From Candidatus Kurthia intestinigallinarum (GTDB taxonomy: Bacteria > Bacillota > Bacilli > Bacillales_A > Planococcaceae): 64,000 bases of DNA. This document shows positions 7,870-15,994 of the stretch, piece after piece; position 1 is the stretch's first letter; the number at the start of each line of letters is the position of its first letter. Below the pieces are notes generated by a model. The model was given only the letters and a program-made list of their open reading frames with translations, did not search any database and had not been told where the DNA came from. Where the stretch lies: NCBI RefSeq assembly GCF_003991225.1, contig NZ_JTFC01000012.1, forward strand, positions 1 to 64,000. The letters are read 5' to 3'. A program made the translations under genes and the position numbers.

Positions 7870-9048
7870 ATGAATACTACTCATTCACTCACATTATATG
7901 GTCACACAATAACTTTACCAACCATCACACAAGATTATGCAGCTATTCGCAAGATTGCGGCTGTCCGAGCTAGTGCTATCATTAAAAAATTACAACTTGT
8001 CGAACAAAATGCATTGCATCTCGTTGCCGCCTTCTCAAAAATTCGTACAGAACGCGTAGCATTAGCTACACAAGAAATTGATTATTATTATTCGCAGGGC
8101 CGCCTCCTACAAAAAGACCTTGAAGAAGTATCTTTTCGTGAGCAAGCGGCTGTCACATTGCAACCAATAAATGCATTTGAACAGAAGATTTTGACACAAT
8201 TTGAAGAAGCCAAACAAACACATAATTTAGCAAAAATTAACGACGAAATTTTCACGAAAGCAATGCTCGCTCAGTATTACCAAACGATATATAATACCTT
8301 TATTTCATTACATACGGTGTATGTCCAACTTGCCGCTGATGTGAAATATGATAATGCTTGGGCGCTTGAAAACTTACCTTTCCAGCAATGGCAAGAAGTT
8401 CCGAAGCGATTACAGGTTGTCCAACAACAGCCAACAAAGGAAAATGTGCTTGCGCTTTTAATGGCTGACCCGTACCACCCAACACATATTGCTCTAGCCT
8501 ATGCATTGTGTGGAAACGATAATGAGGAGTTACAGCATTTTTTAACAGCAATTGGCTACACAGAAGCAATTGAGTTATTACCTAGTTGCGAAACAGCAGC
8601 GACATTATTTGGCGAGCATAATGCGGCCATCCACCTTGCACTCATTGAGAATCCGTTATTTTTCACACTTGTCACAGCAAATGCCTTTCAAACACTTGAA
8701 GTGGCGTTTGCAAAAGCGATTGAGCAATTTAGTAGTACACTCACACCCTTTTTGTCACAGCAAGTAAAACAGGAAGCGGTATTACTTGCATATACGGTTC
8801 GTAAATCTCCGATACTTGTGCTCACAAAGACCGGCATTCGAGGGAAAGGACGCTGGTTCAAAGCTATTGACACAACCTATGAAAAAATCAACCATTGCCT
8901 GATTCGTGACGGACTATGCCAGCTAAACCAAACGACAATTGCTGTACCACATTTTGAGCATGAGGATGACGAATTGATGATAGATTTAATCCATATGATG
9001 CAAGCGATTACAGCGATTCAACAGCCATCAGCGGTTTCTTCCGCATAA
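7870..9048 (+). CDS. conserved-looking cytoplasmic protein of unknown function
   Basis: This 392-residue protein has no signal peptide, membrane segment or motif I recognise. The first half is predicted mostly helical with Gln- and Glu-rich stretches suggesting coiled coil (around residues 40-125). The second half is mixed, ending in DELMIDLIHMMQAITAIQ. AAAGGAGGCG lies just before the ATG, and codon use matches neighbouring genes, so it is a real gene. It is convergent with another unknown coiled-coil protein gene (9128-10546), a hairpin serving each. No function is proposed. Confidence 0.75.
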   Translation: MNTTHSLTLYGHTITLPTITQDYAAIRKIAAVRASAIIKKLQLVEQNALHLVAAFSKIRTERVALATQEIDYYYSQGRLLQKDLEEVSFREQAAVTLQPINAFEQKILTQFEEAKQTHNLAKINDEIFTKAMLAQYYQTIYNTFISLHTVYVQLAADVKYDNAWALENLPFQQWQEVPKRLQVVQQQPTKENVLALLMADPYHPTHIALAYALCGNDNEELQHFLTAIGYTEAIELLPSCETAATLFGEHNAAIHLALIENPLFFTLVTANAFQTLEVAFAKAIEQFSSTLTPFLSQQVKQEAVLLAYTVRKSPILVLTKTGIRGKGRWFKAIDTTYEKINHCLIRDGLCQLNQTTIAVPHFEHEDDELMIDLIHMMQAITAIQQPSAVSSA

Positions 9049-9054
9049 ATTCGT

Positions 9055-9086
9055 AAGACGTTATCTGAGTGATAGCGTCTTTTTTA
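9055..9086 (+). terminator. plus-strand terminator
   Basis: AAGACGTTATC and GATAGCGTCTT form a stem with one mismatch, followed by TTTTT. Confidence 0.8.
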
Positions 9087-9091
9087 CGTTA

Positions 9092-9124
9092 AAAACCCGT
9101 TCAAAGAAATCTTTGAGCGGGTTT
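9092..9124 (-). terminator. minus-strand terminator
   Basis: AAACCCGTTCAAAG pairs with CTTTGAGCGGGTTT around an AAAT loop. It serves the convergent gene that ends at 9128. Confidence 0.75.
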
Positions 9125-9127
9125 GGC

Positions 9128-10546
9128 TTAGGGTGTGCGTAAATGTGGATAACGTGTTTCTAACTCAAATACTTGCTTCTCTAGCTTGTCATATTGCCTA
9201 AGCACGGTCTGTATTTTTTCCGTACGCTGTGCTAATTTTTCAGTAACGAGTTTTTGTTCCTGCTGAAGTGACGCAGTTTGTTGTTTCGCTGCTGTGTATG
9301 GCAGTTGAAGCGTCTCATCAAATGGAATTTGCTGTTGTAACATGGTAATCGCCATTTTTTCTAGTTCTTTACTTAGTGCACGTTCTTTTGTTTTCACTTT
9401 TGTACGATGCTCTAATTTTTTCGTAGCCGCCTTCATCTTATCAAACAGGCTTTGATTTATTACGGTCGTATCTTGCAGTCGCTGTAAACGTTCAATGTCT
9501 TGGCGTAGCGACTCCACATTTTGCGTATACGGTGCGACATCTGGCAGTTGCGCCGTTTTTTCTAAACGTAAATACAATGCGTCTGCCGCTTCTAGTAAAT
9601 GCACCCGTTCCTGTTGTAATTTATCTTTTAAAATTACTGTCATATCCGTTAACATTTTAATATCTAGCTGCGCTTCTTGCTGCTGTGTTTCAAGTTGCTG
9701 TAGCGATTTTTTCAGCGTTTGATAATGCGTAGCAATCTGTGCTGAATAAGTTTGCAAATGCGGTGCAACAGTCGGTTTTCCAGCAAGGATATATGGTAAA
9801 ACAGCTTGTACAAGAATCGCTGGGATCATTTCACGTTTCATTGATTTATTGGCAATACGATACGTTAGAAAACTGCTTGATACAGCTGCTAGCGCATTTT
9901 CTGATGTTGCCAAGGTGAAAAAGCCAAGTGGCACATCTATTTTTTTAATATCAATCACGCTGTTCACAATAAGAGGTATAATATTCACGCCAAATTGCTG
10001 ATAAAGCTGCTCAATCCCCTGTGCGACACCACGCTCTGTCAGTGCCTGCTCTAAATGTCGTGATGTCATTTGTCGCATCCCAAGCCCCTGCTGCACTTGT
10101 TCACGAATATCTGCTCTAAATGTTGCGCTATAGTCGAATAATACTTTTGCAATATGTGAGCGTTCAATTGGCTTTAAGTGCTGCCATTGATGCTCAGTAT
10201 CCTCTAGTAATTGTTGAAAGAATCGCTCAATTAATGGTTCAATCGATATTTCACCTGTTGCACCTAAAATTCTGGCGTATGCAAGCTCTAATTCTTGTGT
10301 CTCTTCAATATGTACGGCACGTTGATTTGTTGTCTGTAAAAGCTGTAATACTAGTTGTAAACGAATCTCATCATCAGACAAGCTTGCCAAACGTGTGACG
10401 TGATTATTCATTACCGCTTCTAATTCTTTATTCCATGCTGAGCCAAACAAATCAAGCGAGGTCATTTCCACATACATGCTATAGACCTGGCGTAAGTTTT
10501 TCCCATCTAGCGCATTAAACGCATGTAGAATCCATGTAGCTTCCAT
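9128..10546 (-). CDS. large coiled-coil protein of unknown function
   Basis: I start at the ATG at 10546 because GGGAGG lies 8 nt upstream. The frame stays open further, but without a ribosome site. The 472-residue product has a helical N-terminal half, a hydrophobic middle (about residues 190-250, NIIPLIVNSVIDIKK and AAVSSSFLTYRIANK) and a long C-terminal coiled coil rich in Gln, Glu, Lys and Leu (about 265-460). No catalytic motif is recognised. The coiled coil suggests a structural or scaffold role, but this is inference. It is a single gene, convergent with the unknown gene at 7870. Confidence 0.75.
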   Translation of the reverse strand: MEATWILHAFNALDGKNLRQVYSMYVEMTSLDLFGSAWNKELEAVMNNHVTRLASLSDDEIRLQLVLQLLQTTNQRAVHIEETQELELAYARILGATGEISIEPLIERFFQQLLEDTEHQWQHLKPIERSHIAKVLFDYSATFRADIREQVQQGLGMRQMTSRHLEQALTERGVAQGIEQLYQQFGVNIIPLIVNSVIDIKKIDVPLGFFTLATSENALAAVSSSFLTYRIANKSMKREMIPAILVQAVLPYILAGKPTVAPHLQTYSAQIATHYQTLKKSLQQLETQQQEAQLDIKMLTDMTVILKDKLQQERVHLLEAADALYLRLEKTAQLPDVAPYTQNVESLRQDIERLQRLQDTTVINQSLFDKMKAATKKLEHRTKVKTKERALSKELEKMAITMLQQQIPFDETLQLPYTAAKQQTASLQQEQKLVTEKLAQRTEKIQTVLRQYDKLEKQVFELETRYPHLRTP

Positions 10547-10614
10547 CGTCAACGCCTCCCTTTTGCTCTTTAGTATACCATTTGAGCAATAAAAAAAGAG
10601 CGTCATTTAGACAC

Positions 10615-10788
10615 TCATATGCCACTTTTACTCTGTTCTTCTCGTTGTTCTTTTAAAAAATTCAATTTATCTATAGCTTGTCGCGACATTTGATGTGTCT
10701 CTAATAACTCACATAGTTCTTGAAATTCATCTTCGCTCATTTCTAGTAGAATTTTTTGCTTGTCATGGTTATAAGATTTTAAGTACAT
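10615..10788 (-). CDS. small protein of 57 residues, unknown
   Basis: A short gene with AAGGTGAG 3-8 nt before its ATG encodes MYLKSYNHDKQKILLEMSED and continues to QSKSGI. It is fully helical in appearance and highly charged. The centre (SEDEFQELCELLETHQMSRQ) aligns by eye with the centre of the next small protein upstream (SAEEWGTICQLLKGQRYDQ): S-x-E-[FW]-x-x-[IL]-C-x-L-L-x-x-x-x. The two look like tandem paralogues. Function is unknown. Confidence 0.65.
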   Translation of the reverse strand: MYLKSYNHDKQKILLEMSEDEFQELCELLETHQMSRQAIDKLNFLKEQREEQSKSGI

Positions 10789-10812
10789 GCTCTCACCTTA
10801 TCTTTTTGTAAA

Positions 10813-10992
10813 TTATCGTCGTGTAAAGAAATGTTCTTGCATCTCGATATGTGAAGCAATCGATAAAATTTTATCAGGTACTGTTTGGTCATATCGTTGT
10901 CCTTTTAATAACTGACAAATCGTACCCCATTCTTCAGCTGAAAATTGTAATGTAACTCGTTGTTTTATTTCATCATACTTTTGAATATCCAA
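10813..10992 (-). CDS. small protein of 59 residues, unknown, paralogue of the previous
   Basis: The start is probably the TTG at 10992, since GGGGGGA lies 7 nt upstream. The product begins MDIQKYDEIKQRVTLQFSAEE and ends HFFTRR. It shares the S-x-E-[FW]-x-x-[IL]-C-x-L-L pattern with its downstream neighbour, 24 bp away, with which it probably forms a two-gene transcript. No known domain. Confidence 0.62.
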   Translation of the reverse strand: MDIQKYDEIKQRVTLQFSAEEWGTICQLLKGQRYDQTVPDKILSIASHIEMQEHFFTRR

Positions 10993-11149
10993 GGAATAAT
11001 CCCCCCTTTTAGTGAAATGTCTCGAATTTGTACTATCTACTTTACATTATTGACAACTTTCTATCATTTTAAACATGGAAAACGTTTCTTTTTAAAAATC
11101 AGGAAAAAAGTTTATAATAAAATAAGGTTCATTGAAAGGAATGAGTAGA

Positions 11150-11875
11150 ATGGTACAATCACTAGAAGGTAAAATTGCTATTGTTACAGGCGCAGGCCGT
11201 GGTATTGGTCGTGCGGTGGCAGAAGCACTTGCAAAAGAGGGCGTGCATGTAGGACTACTTGCTCGCACAGAAGCACAAGTCAAAGAAGTATCTGAAGCGA
11301 TACAAGCACAAGGTGGTACATCTGCCTTTGCAACAGCAGATGTTACAAACAACGAGGAAGTGCAACAAGCGGTCGCTACATTAACAAAAGCACTTGGCAA
11401 AGCTGACATTTTAATTAATAATGCTGGCATGGGTGGTTTTGGAAAATTAGTCGAACAAGATCCTGAAACATGGGTGAAAATTGTCGATACTGGCATTAAA
11501 GGCACATATTACGTGACCCATGCAGTATTACCACAATTAATTGAAAAAAATGAAGGCGACATCATCAACATTTCATCAACAAATGGCTTAAATGGTGCCG
11601 CAACATCAACAGCTTATTCTGCAGCAAAATTTGGTATTATCGGCTTAACTGAATCATTAGCACAAGAAGTACGCCGTAATAACATTCGCGTGACAGCACT
11701 AGCACCAAGTACTGTCGTAACAGAGTTAGCGCGTGAATCTGGTTTAATTGACGAAGAAAAAGCCGAACGTATGATGCAACCAGAAGATTTAGCAGAAGTA
11801 ATTGTAAATCAATTAAAACTGCCTAATCGTATTTATATTAAACAAGCAACAATTCTTGGTACAAATCCATACTAA
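11150..11875 (+). CDS. short-chain dehydrogenase/reductase, FabG-like
   Basis: The ATG at 11150 fits the AAGGA ribosome site. ATGs upstream in frame are too close to it. The 241-residue protein is a classical SDR: TGAGRGIG at 13-20 binds NADP(H), NNAG sits at 90-93, the catalytic Ser near 142, and Y156-x-x-x-K160 completes the active site. Length and motifs fit 3-oxoacyl-ACP reductase (FabG) and the YmfI/YkvO group. Without fatty-acid genes nearby, the substrate remains open. The gene ends before a 140-nt repeat that separates it from a convergent gene. Confidence 0.9.
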   Translation: MVQSLEGKIAIVTGAGRGIGRAVAEALAKEGVHVGLLARTEAQVKEVSEAIQAQGGTSAFATADVTNNEEVQQAVATLTKALGKADILINNAGMGGFGKLVEQDPETWVKIVDTGIKGTYYVTHAVLPQLIEKNEGDIINISSTNGLNGAATSTAYSAAKFGIIGLTESLAQEVRRNNIRVTALAPSTVVTELARESGLIDEEKAERMMQPEDLAEVIVNQLKLPNRIYIKQATILGTNPY

Positions 11876-11886
11876 GAACAAACAAA

Positions 11887-12016
11887 GGAGAGGCTTTGAC
11901 ATACGTGTAAAAACAGCCTTTTCTATGAGCATAAGAAAAACCGGAACCGCGCGATGGCGCGGTTCCGGTTTTTTGTTGCGAACGCTAAAAAAGGAAAATG
12001 ACCTATTTTGTCCTCG
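11887..12016. repeat. 140-nt nested inverted-repeat element, copy 2 (reverse orientation)
   Basis: The inner stem AACCGGAACCGCGC / GCGCGGTTCCGGTT is perfect here. The flanking conserved text is the reverse complement of copies 1, 3 and 4. It lies between the convergent FabG-like gene and the 75-residue protein gene. Confidence 0.85.
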
Positions 12017-12023
12017 TTCCTTT

Positions 12024-12251
12024 TTATTTGCGCTCATTTATAGGTTCTGGTCCAAACCACATTTCCATAAATTTTTTTGAAATAATCCAGTTATTTTTAT
12101 CTGTTGTATCTACTTTAAAGTTTTTTAAAATTTTATCATCTACGGCTCGTCTCATTAAATCATTATCAGATAGCTTTTTATTCAAGCGATACAATGTAAT
12201 TTCCCATCGCTTTACCGCTTCTTGAACCGTCATATAATTATCAATTCCCAT
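12024..12251 (-). CDS. small helix-turn-helix-like protein
   Basis: The 75-residue protein starts at an ATG preceded by AAGGAGAG and reads MTVQEAVKRWEITLYRLNKKL near its N-terminus. This resembles the winged-helix/excisionase type of small HTH in which a T-[VL]-x-E-A helix precedes the recognition helix. The C-terminal NNWIISKKFMEMW looks like the beta-wing end that such proteins share. It overlaps no partner, and its neighbour upstream (16 bp) is another small unknown gene in the same direction. A DNA-binding role is likely but unproven. A similar C-terminal segment occurs in a remnant at 61858-61947. Confidence 0.65.
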   Translation of the reverse strand: MGIDNYMTVQEAVKRWEITLYRLNKKLSDNDLMRRAVDDKILKNFKVDTTDKNNWIISKKFMEMWFGPEPINERK

Positions 12252-12266
12252 ATAGCTAATCTCTCC

Positions 12267-12539
12267 TTAAATGCTTTTTTCAAAACTATATGCGATGAGT
12301 CCTTTTAAACAATAGAGACATAAATCAAATTCAAGTACTTGTAATTTCATCTTTTTTAATCTATTTACAAAGTCAATGTAATCAGCTTCTGTTATTTTTG
12401 CTGTTTGTTCAATGTACAATAATTTTTGAAGCAGATCATGTTTCATTGTTGTAGAAGGCCACGCGTCTATCCGTGCTTTCAAATTTGTTAAATGATAATA
12501 AAAGTAACTTTTATAAACACTATTTGCTATAGAATTCAT
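12267..12539 (-). CDS. small protein of 90 residues, unknown
   Basis: GGAGGT lies 7 nt before the ATG at 12539, so I start there. The product is helical, with YFYYHLTNLKARIDAW early and FDLCLYCLKGLIAYSF near the end (two Cys in CLYC). No signal peptide. It is probably co-transcribed with the HTH-like gene 15 bp downstream. I recognise no family. Confidence 0.6.
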   Translation of the reverse strand: MNSIANSVYKSYFYYHLTNLKARIDAWPSTTMKHDLLQKLLYIEQTAKITEADYIDFVNRLKKMKLQVLEFDLCLYCLKGLIAYSFEKSI

Positions 12540-12992
12540 AAATAAAACCTCCATTTTATCCATTTAATTTAATTATTTTTAAATACTTTACACTACATAA
12601 ATAGTGTAAACTATTTAAACTATAATTTCAAAATCATTATTTTTTTGTTTATCTATCATTTTTCTATTATTTTATATTCAGTATAATAATTTATTATTAT
12701 ACTGAATATAAAATAGATTCATTAGACTTCTATATTTACTTTCAGAAATAGAATTGCTGATTTTTTTATTTATTAAGTCCTAAAAAACTAATGAAAAATT
12801 ATAAGATATTTTTAAATAAAATTTGTATAATATACCCATTATCTATACCCAAATATATAATGAAGTATAATTTATATTGATTTTCAAGTATATGTAAACA
12901 AAATAACCATTTGTAAATCTTTTGTTAACTCTTTTCAATCTACACATAACTATTTAATGAAGGGGTATCAGAAAAATGAAAGAGGTGATAGT
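12540..12992. other. AT-rich intergenic region with a long perfect palindrome
   Basis: About 450 bp of very AT-rich DNA without a supported gene, holding the 23-bp inverted repeat at 12668-12715 and probable divergent promoters. Confidence 0.6.
12668..12715. repeat. perfect 23-bp inverted repeat with 2-nt spacer
   Basis: The arms run from 12668 to 12690 and from 12693 to 12715, each containing ATATTCAGTATAATAAT or its complement, with TT between. It lies between divergent genes, so it is unlikely to be a terminator. It could form a cruciform or bind a large dimer. Confidence 0.8.
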
Positions 12993-13262
12993 ATGGAAAA
13001 TCCACTCGTAACCTATGCGATATTAACAATGGCCATTGTGCTATTTATTGGACTTGCGATGAAACTTTTTGGAAGTCGCCGTTTTTTCCTATTACCTGGC
13101 GCTTGTATTGGGCTATTGGCATTCATTGGCATCGCCATTTCTTTATCCATTGAAGGTAGTTTTACAGCATTTTTCTATTTCTTATTATTTGGTAGTATTT
13201 TTTTCGGTGGAGCTATTGGTACGCTGTTACTAGTGCCAATTTATTTTTTAAAAAGAACCTAA
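12993..13262 (+). CDS. small integral membrane protein
   Basis: AGAGGTGAT lies just before the ATG at 12993. An upstream in-frame ATG at 12957 lacks a site. The 89-residue product is almost wholly hydrophobic, with about three membrane helices: residues 7-25, 33-52 and 60-84. It contains the Gly-rich LFGSIFFGGAIGTLL and ends with KRT. It resembles no transporter I can name. A 140-nt repeat follows immediately. Confidence 0.75.
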   Translation: MENPLVTYAILTMAIVLFIGLAMKLFGSRRFFLLPGACIGLLAFIGIAISLSIEGSFTAFFYFLLFGSIFFGGAIGTLLLVPIYFLKRT

Positions 13263-13263
13263 T

Positions 13264-13405
13264 AAAAAGAGGCTGGGACAAAACACGTCATTTTCCTTTT
13301 TTAGCGTTCGCAACGAAAAACCGGAACCGCGCTACAGCGCAGTTCCGGTTTTTCTTATGCTCATATGAACGGTTGTTTTTATACGTATGTCCCAACCTCT
13401 TTTTA
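13264..13405. repeat. 140-nt nested inverted-repeat element, copy 3 (best preserved)
   Basis: This copy shows both layers: outer arms AAAAAGAGGCTGGGACA and TGTCCCAACCTCTTTTT at the two ends, and the inner hairpin AACCGGAACCGCGC / GCGCAGTTCCGGTT. It lies between a plus-strand and a minus-strand gene end. The opening GAGGCTGGGACAAAA recalls repeats common in other Firmicutes (from memory). Confidence 0.9.
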
Positions 13406-13409
13406 TCTA

Positions 13410-14126
13410 TTAAACAATATCGTATTGATGACGATGGAAATGCCAACCCTCAATAATCCCTTCAGCAGCACTCTTTTCTGCATGGTAAATCAAAGGTCCC
13501 TCAAGAAGCTTTAACTCCTCGCAAGCATTGCCAACAATAATTGCCGGGTAGCCAGCTGCAATGAGATGCACATCATTTTCAGAATCACCCGCTACCACAA
13601 CATTTTTCGTATGCTGACATTTTTCAAGAACATAATGCAATGCTGTTCCTTTATTCACATTAGGTGCTAACACATCGAGTTGGCTTTCATTACTGAAAAT
13701 CGTTGTCGCTTCAATGCCTTGAGCTTGTAGTGCATATTTGAATAATTTATAAGTTTCTGGTGTCGCATTCAGTGCCAAACGATTATTAGCATCAACCTGC
13801 TGACATTCAATATCTAACTCATTCGCAATTTCCTCAATTGCTTTCACAGGCATTTTTTGAAATGCCGCACTCCAGAGTAAATCTTCATTAAATGTTTCAC
13901 CACAATAGATAGAGCCGCCTGCATCACAAATTAAAATATCTGGCTGCGGCAAATTGTTTTCTTGTATGAGCTGATAGGCTGATTGAAAATACCGACCTGT
14001 TATATAAATAAGTGAGGGACGATTGTCACCAAAATATGTCCATAACTGCTCATGTGAAATCTTCTCGCTTACAAGCGTATCGTCAAGATCGGTTGCAAGC
14101 ACTTGCTCCTTAAGATTTGGATACAT
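13410..14126 (-). CDS. HAD-family sucrose-6-phosphate phosphatase-like protein
   Basis: The 238-residue protein has HAD motif I at D13-L-D15-D16 (TDLDDTLV), motif II T43 (YITGR), motif III Lys in VNKG near 159 and motif IV GDSEND at 180-185. This is the Cof/sucrose-phosphatase subclass, which removes the phosphate from sucrose-6F-phosphate or related sugar phosphates. Its gene overlaps the preceding glycosyltransferase by 17 nt. A synthase followed by this phosphatase type is the known layout for sucrose or mannosylfructose synthesis, which supports the name. Substrate identity is inference. Confidence 0.82.
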   Translation of the reverse strand: MYPNLKEQVLATDLDDTLVSEKISHEQLWTYFGDNRPSLIYITGRYFQSAYQLIQENNLPQPDILICDAGGSIYCGETFNEDLLWSAAFQKMPVKAIEEIANELDIECQQVDANNRLALNATPETYKLFKYALQAQGIEATTIFSNESQLDVLAPNVNKGTALHYVLEKCQHTKNVVVAGDSENDVHLIAAGYPAIIVGNACEELKLLEGPLIYHAEKSAAEGIIEGWHFHRHQYDIV

Positions 14127-15315
14127 ATGTCAAACTCCTTTTATACAATGCAGTAATATCTGTCACAATTTCTTTCCAGTTAAATGTTGTCATAGCACGT
14201 TTTTTTGCTTGCTTTTTCATCATTAGGCGCGTTGTTTTCTTTACTAATAACTCACGCATCGCAGACGCCAAGGCCTTTGGTGATGCTTTTGGCACGTGGA
14301 TGCCTGTACGATTATCTACGACTACTTCTTGAAGTCCCCCGACATTTGTCGCGATGACGGGACATCCCGTCGCTTGTGCCTCTGCTGCCACCATTCCAAA
14401 TGATTCATAGTAAGATGGCATAATTGTTGCAATGGCATTTGCATATAAGACTTTTAACTGCTTCGCATTTTGCGGTCCAATAAAGAGTACACGGTCTTCT
14501 ATGCCCTGTAAGGCTTTTAATATTTTTCGATTACGCGGTAATTGTGTCTTCGGATTAATGCTTGCCTTTGTGCCGCCTGCTACAATTAATAAAACGTCTT
14601 TCGGTACATCAGGTTTCGTTATTACTTCTTTGAAAGCCGCAATCAATTCAAAGATTCCTTTTGTTTTAACGAGACGTCCTGCATAAAAATAATAATTTGT
14701 ATTTACATGTGAAACGTCAATTGATTTTGTTAAATAAATTGGTGCAACACCAATCGGAATGACTTCTACACGGCTTTTTGGGGCACATCGTTCTATTAAT
14801 TCTTTTTCTTGCTTTGTTGTAGCAAGTACCGTATCCGCTTCAATTAACACTTGTCGCTCACATGCTAAGCGGAAACGGTCTAGTTCGCCGCTTCCTTCTT
14901 TTTTAGCAAGTGCCAATGAATGGTTAGTATGAATAAATGGAATTCCATAATTTTTCTTCAGCTCGCATCCCACAAGGCCTGACATCCAGTAATGGGTATG
15001 AATAATGGCATACGATGAAATAGGTAGCGCTTCTACAATTTCTTTATAAAAAGTACCCATCAAACTACGCATCTCATTTTTATCAACATAGCCATGGACA
15101 CCTGCATCGAAGCGATGTACATAACTATGTTGCCCAATTTTCTCGATTTGTGGTGCGGATGTGTTACACCAATGCGTAGCAATATCCACAGCATATCCTA
15201 AGCTATCCAGTTCTAATGCTAATTGTTTGACATAATTGTTCTGACCTCCAGCCTGTCTACTACCAAGTGGTGCTAGGGGATCTCCATGTTCTGAAATAAA
15301 TAAAATTTTTTTCAT
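14110..15315 (-). CDS. GT-B glycosyltransferase, sucrose-phosphate-synthase-like
   Basis: Starting at the ATG at 15315 (AAGGAGG at 8 nt) gives 401 residues. GGQNNYV at 23-29 is close to the GGQ motif of sucrose-phosphate synthases, HTHYWMSG at 106-113 matches their HxHYxxxG acceptor-site motif, YAGRLVKTKG at 211-220 starts the C-terminal Rossmann half, and ESFGMVAAE at 304-312 is the GT4 nucleotide-sugar E-x7-E motif. The length fits the minimal bacterial enzyme without the plant-type C-terminal phosphatase. With the overlapping phosphatase gene it probably makes a sucrose-like compatible solute from UDP- or GDP-sugar. A plain cell-wall glycosyltransferase is the alternative. Confidence 0.82.
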   Translation of the reverse strand: MKKILFISEHGDPLAPLGSRQAGGQNNYVKQLALELDSLGYAVDIATHWCNTSAPQIEKIGQHSYVHRFDAGVHGYVDKNEMRSLMGTFYKEIVEALPISSYAIIHTHYWMSGLVGCELKKNYGIPFIHTNHSLALAKKEGSGELDRFRLACERQVLIEADTVLATTKQEKELIERCAPKSRVEVIPIGVAPIYLTKSIDVSHVNTNYYFYAGRLVKTKGIFELIAAFKEVITKPDVPKDVLLIVAGGTKASINPKTQLPRNRKILKALQGIEDRVLFIGPQNAKQLKVLYANAIATIMPSYYESFGMVAAEAQATGCPVIATNVGGLQEVVVDNRTGIHVPKASPKALASAMRELLVKKTTRLMMKKQAKKRAMTTFNWKEIVTDITALYKRSLTYVSKS

Positions 15316-15468
15316 TACCATTTCCTCCTTATGTCATAGATGTTTCTTATTAATAGTCTTCCCATCTAAAAGATGCTTTAACATATTTTTAGAACTACTT
15401 ATAAAAATAAGATTTTTTACTTAAAAATAAAAAAAGAGAAATCTTGAAAGATTCCTACTCCATTTATT

Positions 15469-15984
15469 CTACTCTACTGCACATTTCATTAGCCAATCAA
15501 TTTGCGTGTCGTCACCAATAACAAAGGCATGTTCACTAAATTTTTGAAAGCCTTTTTTCTCGTAAAAAGCAATGGCATTTGTATTATGCTTCCATACGCC
15601 TAACCAGACATTCTTTTTGTGCTTCAATTCAGCTTGTTTGAATGCTTCATTTATTAATAACTTACCTAACCCCTGCTTCTGATATGCTTTACGCACATAA
15701 ATCCGTTCAACTTCTAATGTATCCTCACCCATATCCTCCGTCTGGGCATCCCCTACATTTATTTTTAGATATGCCATTACCTGCTCTTTATCATTTCTTA
15801 AAAAATAAAAAGTGGACTGTGGATTGCGTAGTTCAGCTACGAGCTTTTCCTCTGCGTAAGCCTCATCTAAAAAATTGGTCATATCTTCTTCTGGCGTCGT
15901 CCCTACAAATGTATCGTAAAATGTTTCGCGGCTAATTTGTTGTAAAGTTGCTACATCGGCTGGCGTACACTGTACAAATTTCAT
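15469..15984 (-). CDS. paiA: PaiA-like polyamine N-acetyltransferase (GNAT)
   Basis: The 171-residue GNAT protein has the acetyl-CoA loop QKQGLGK at 102-108 preceded by VERIYVRKAY, and NVWLGVWKHNTNAIAFYEKKGF in the C-terminal half. These features, plus the QTEDMGEDTLEVERIY stretch, match B. subtilis PaiA as I remember it. PaiA acetylates spermidine and spermine and lowers their toxicity. The gene is 10 bp downstream of the marR-type gene and is probably co-transcribed with it, so its expression may follow the same repressor. Confidence 0.8.
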   Translation of the reverse strand: MKFVQCTPADVATLQQISRETFYDTFVGTTPEEDMTNFLDEAYAEEKLVAELRNPQSTFYFLRNDKEQVMAYLKINVGDAQTEDMGEDTLEVERIYVRKAYQKQGLGKLLINEAFKQAELKHKKNVWLGVWKHNTNAIAFYEKKGFQKFSEHAFVIGDDTQIDWLMKCAVE

Positions 15985-15994
15985 AAAATACCTC

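Noticed and set aside
12815-12835. Additional TTATACAAT-type motif site
   Set aside because: AATAAAATTTGTATAATATA matches only the core and could be a -10 box. It is well outside the cluster, so it was not counted.
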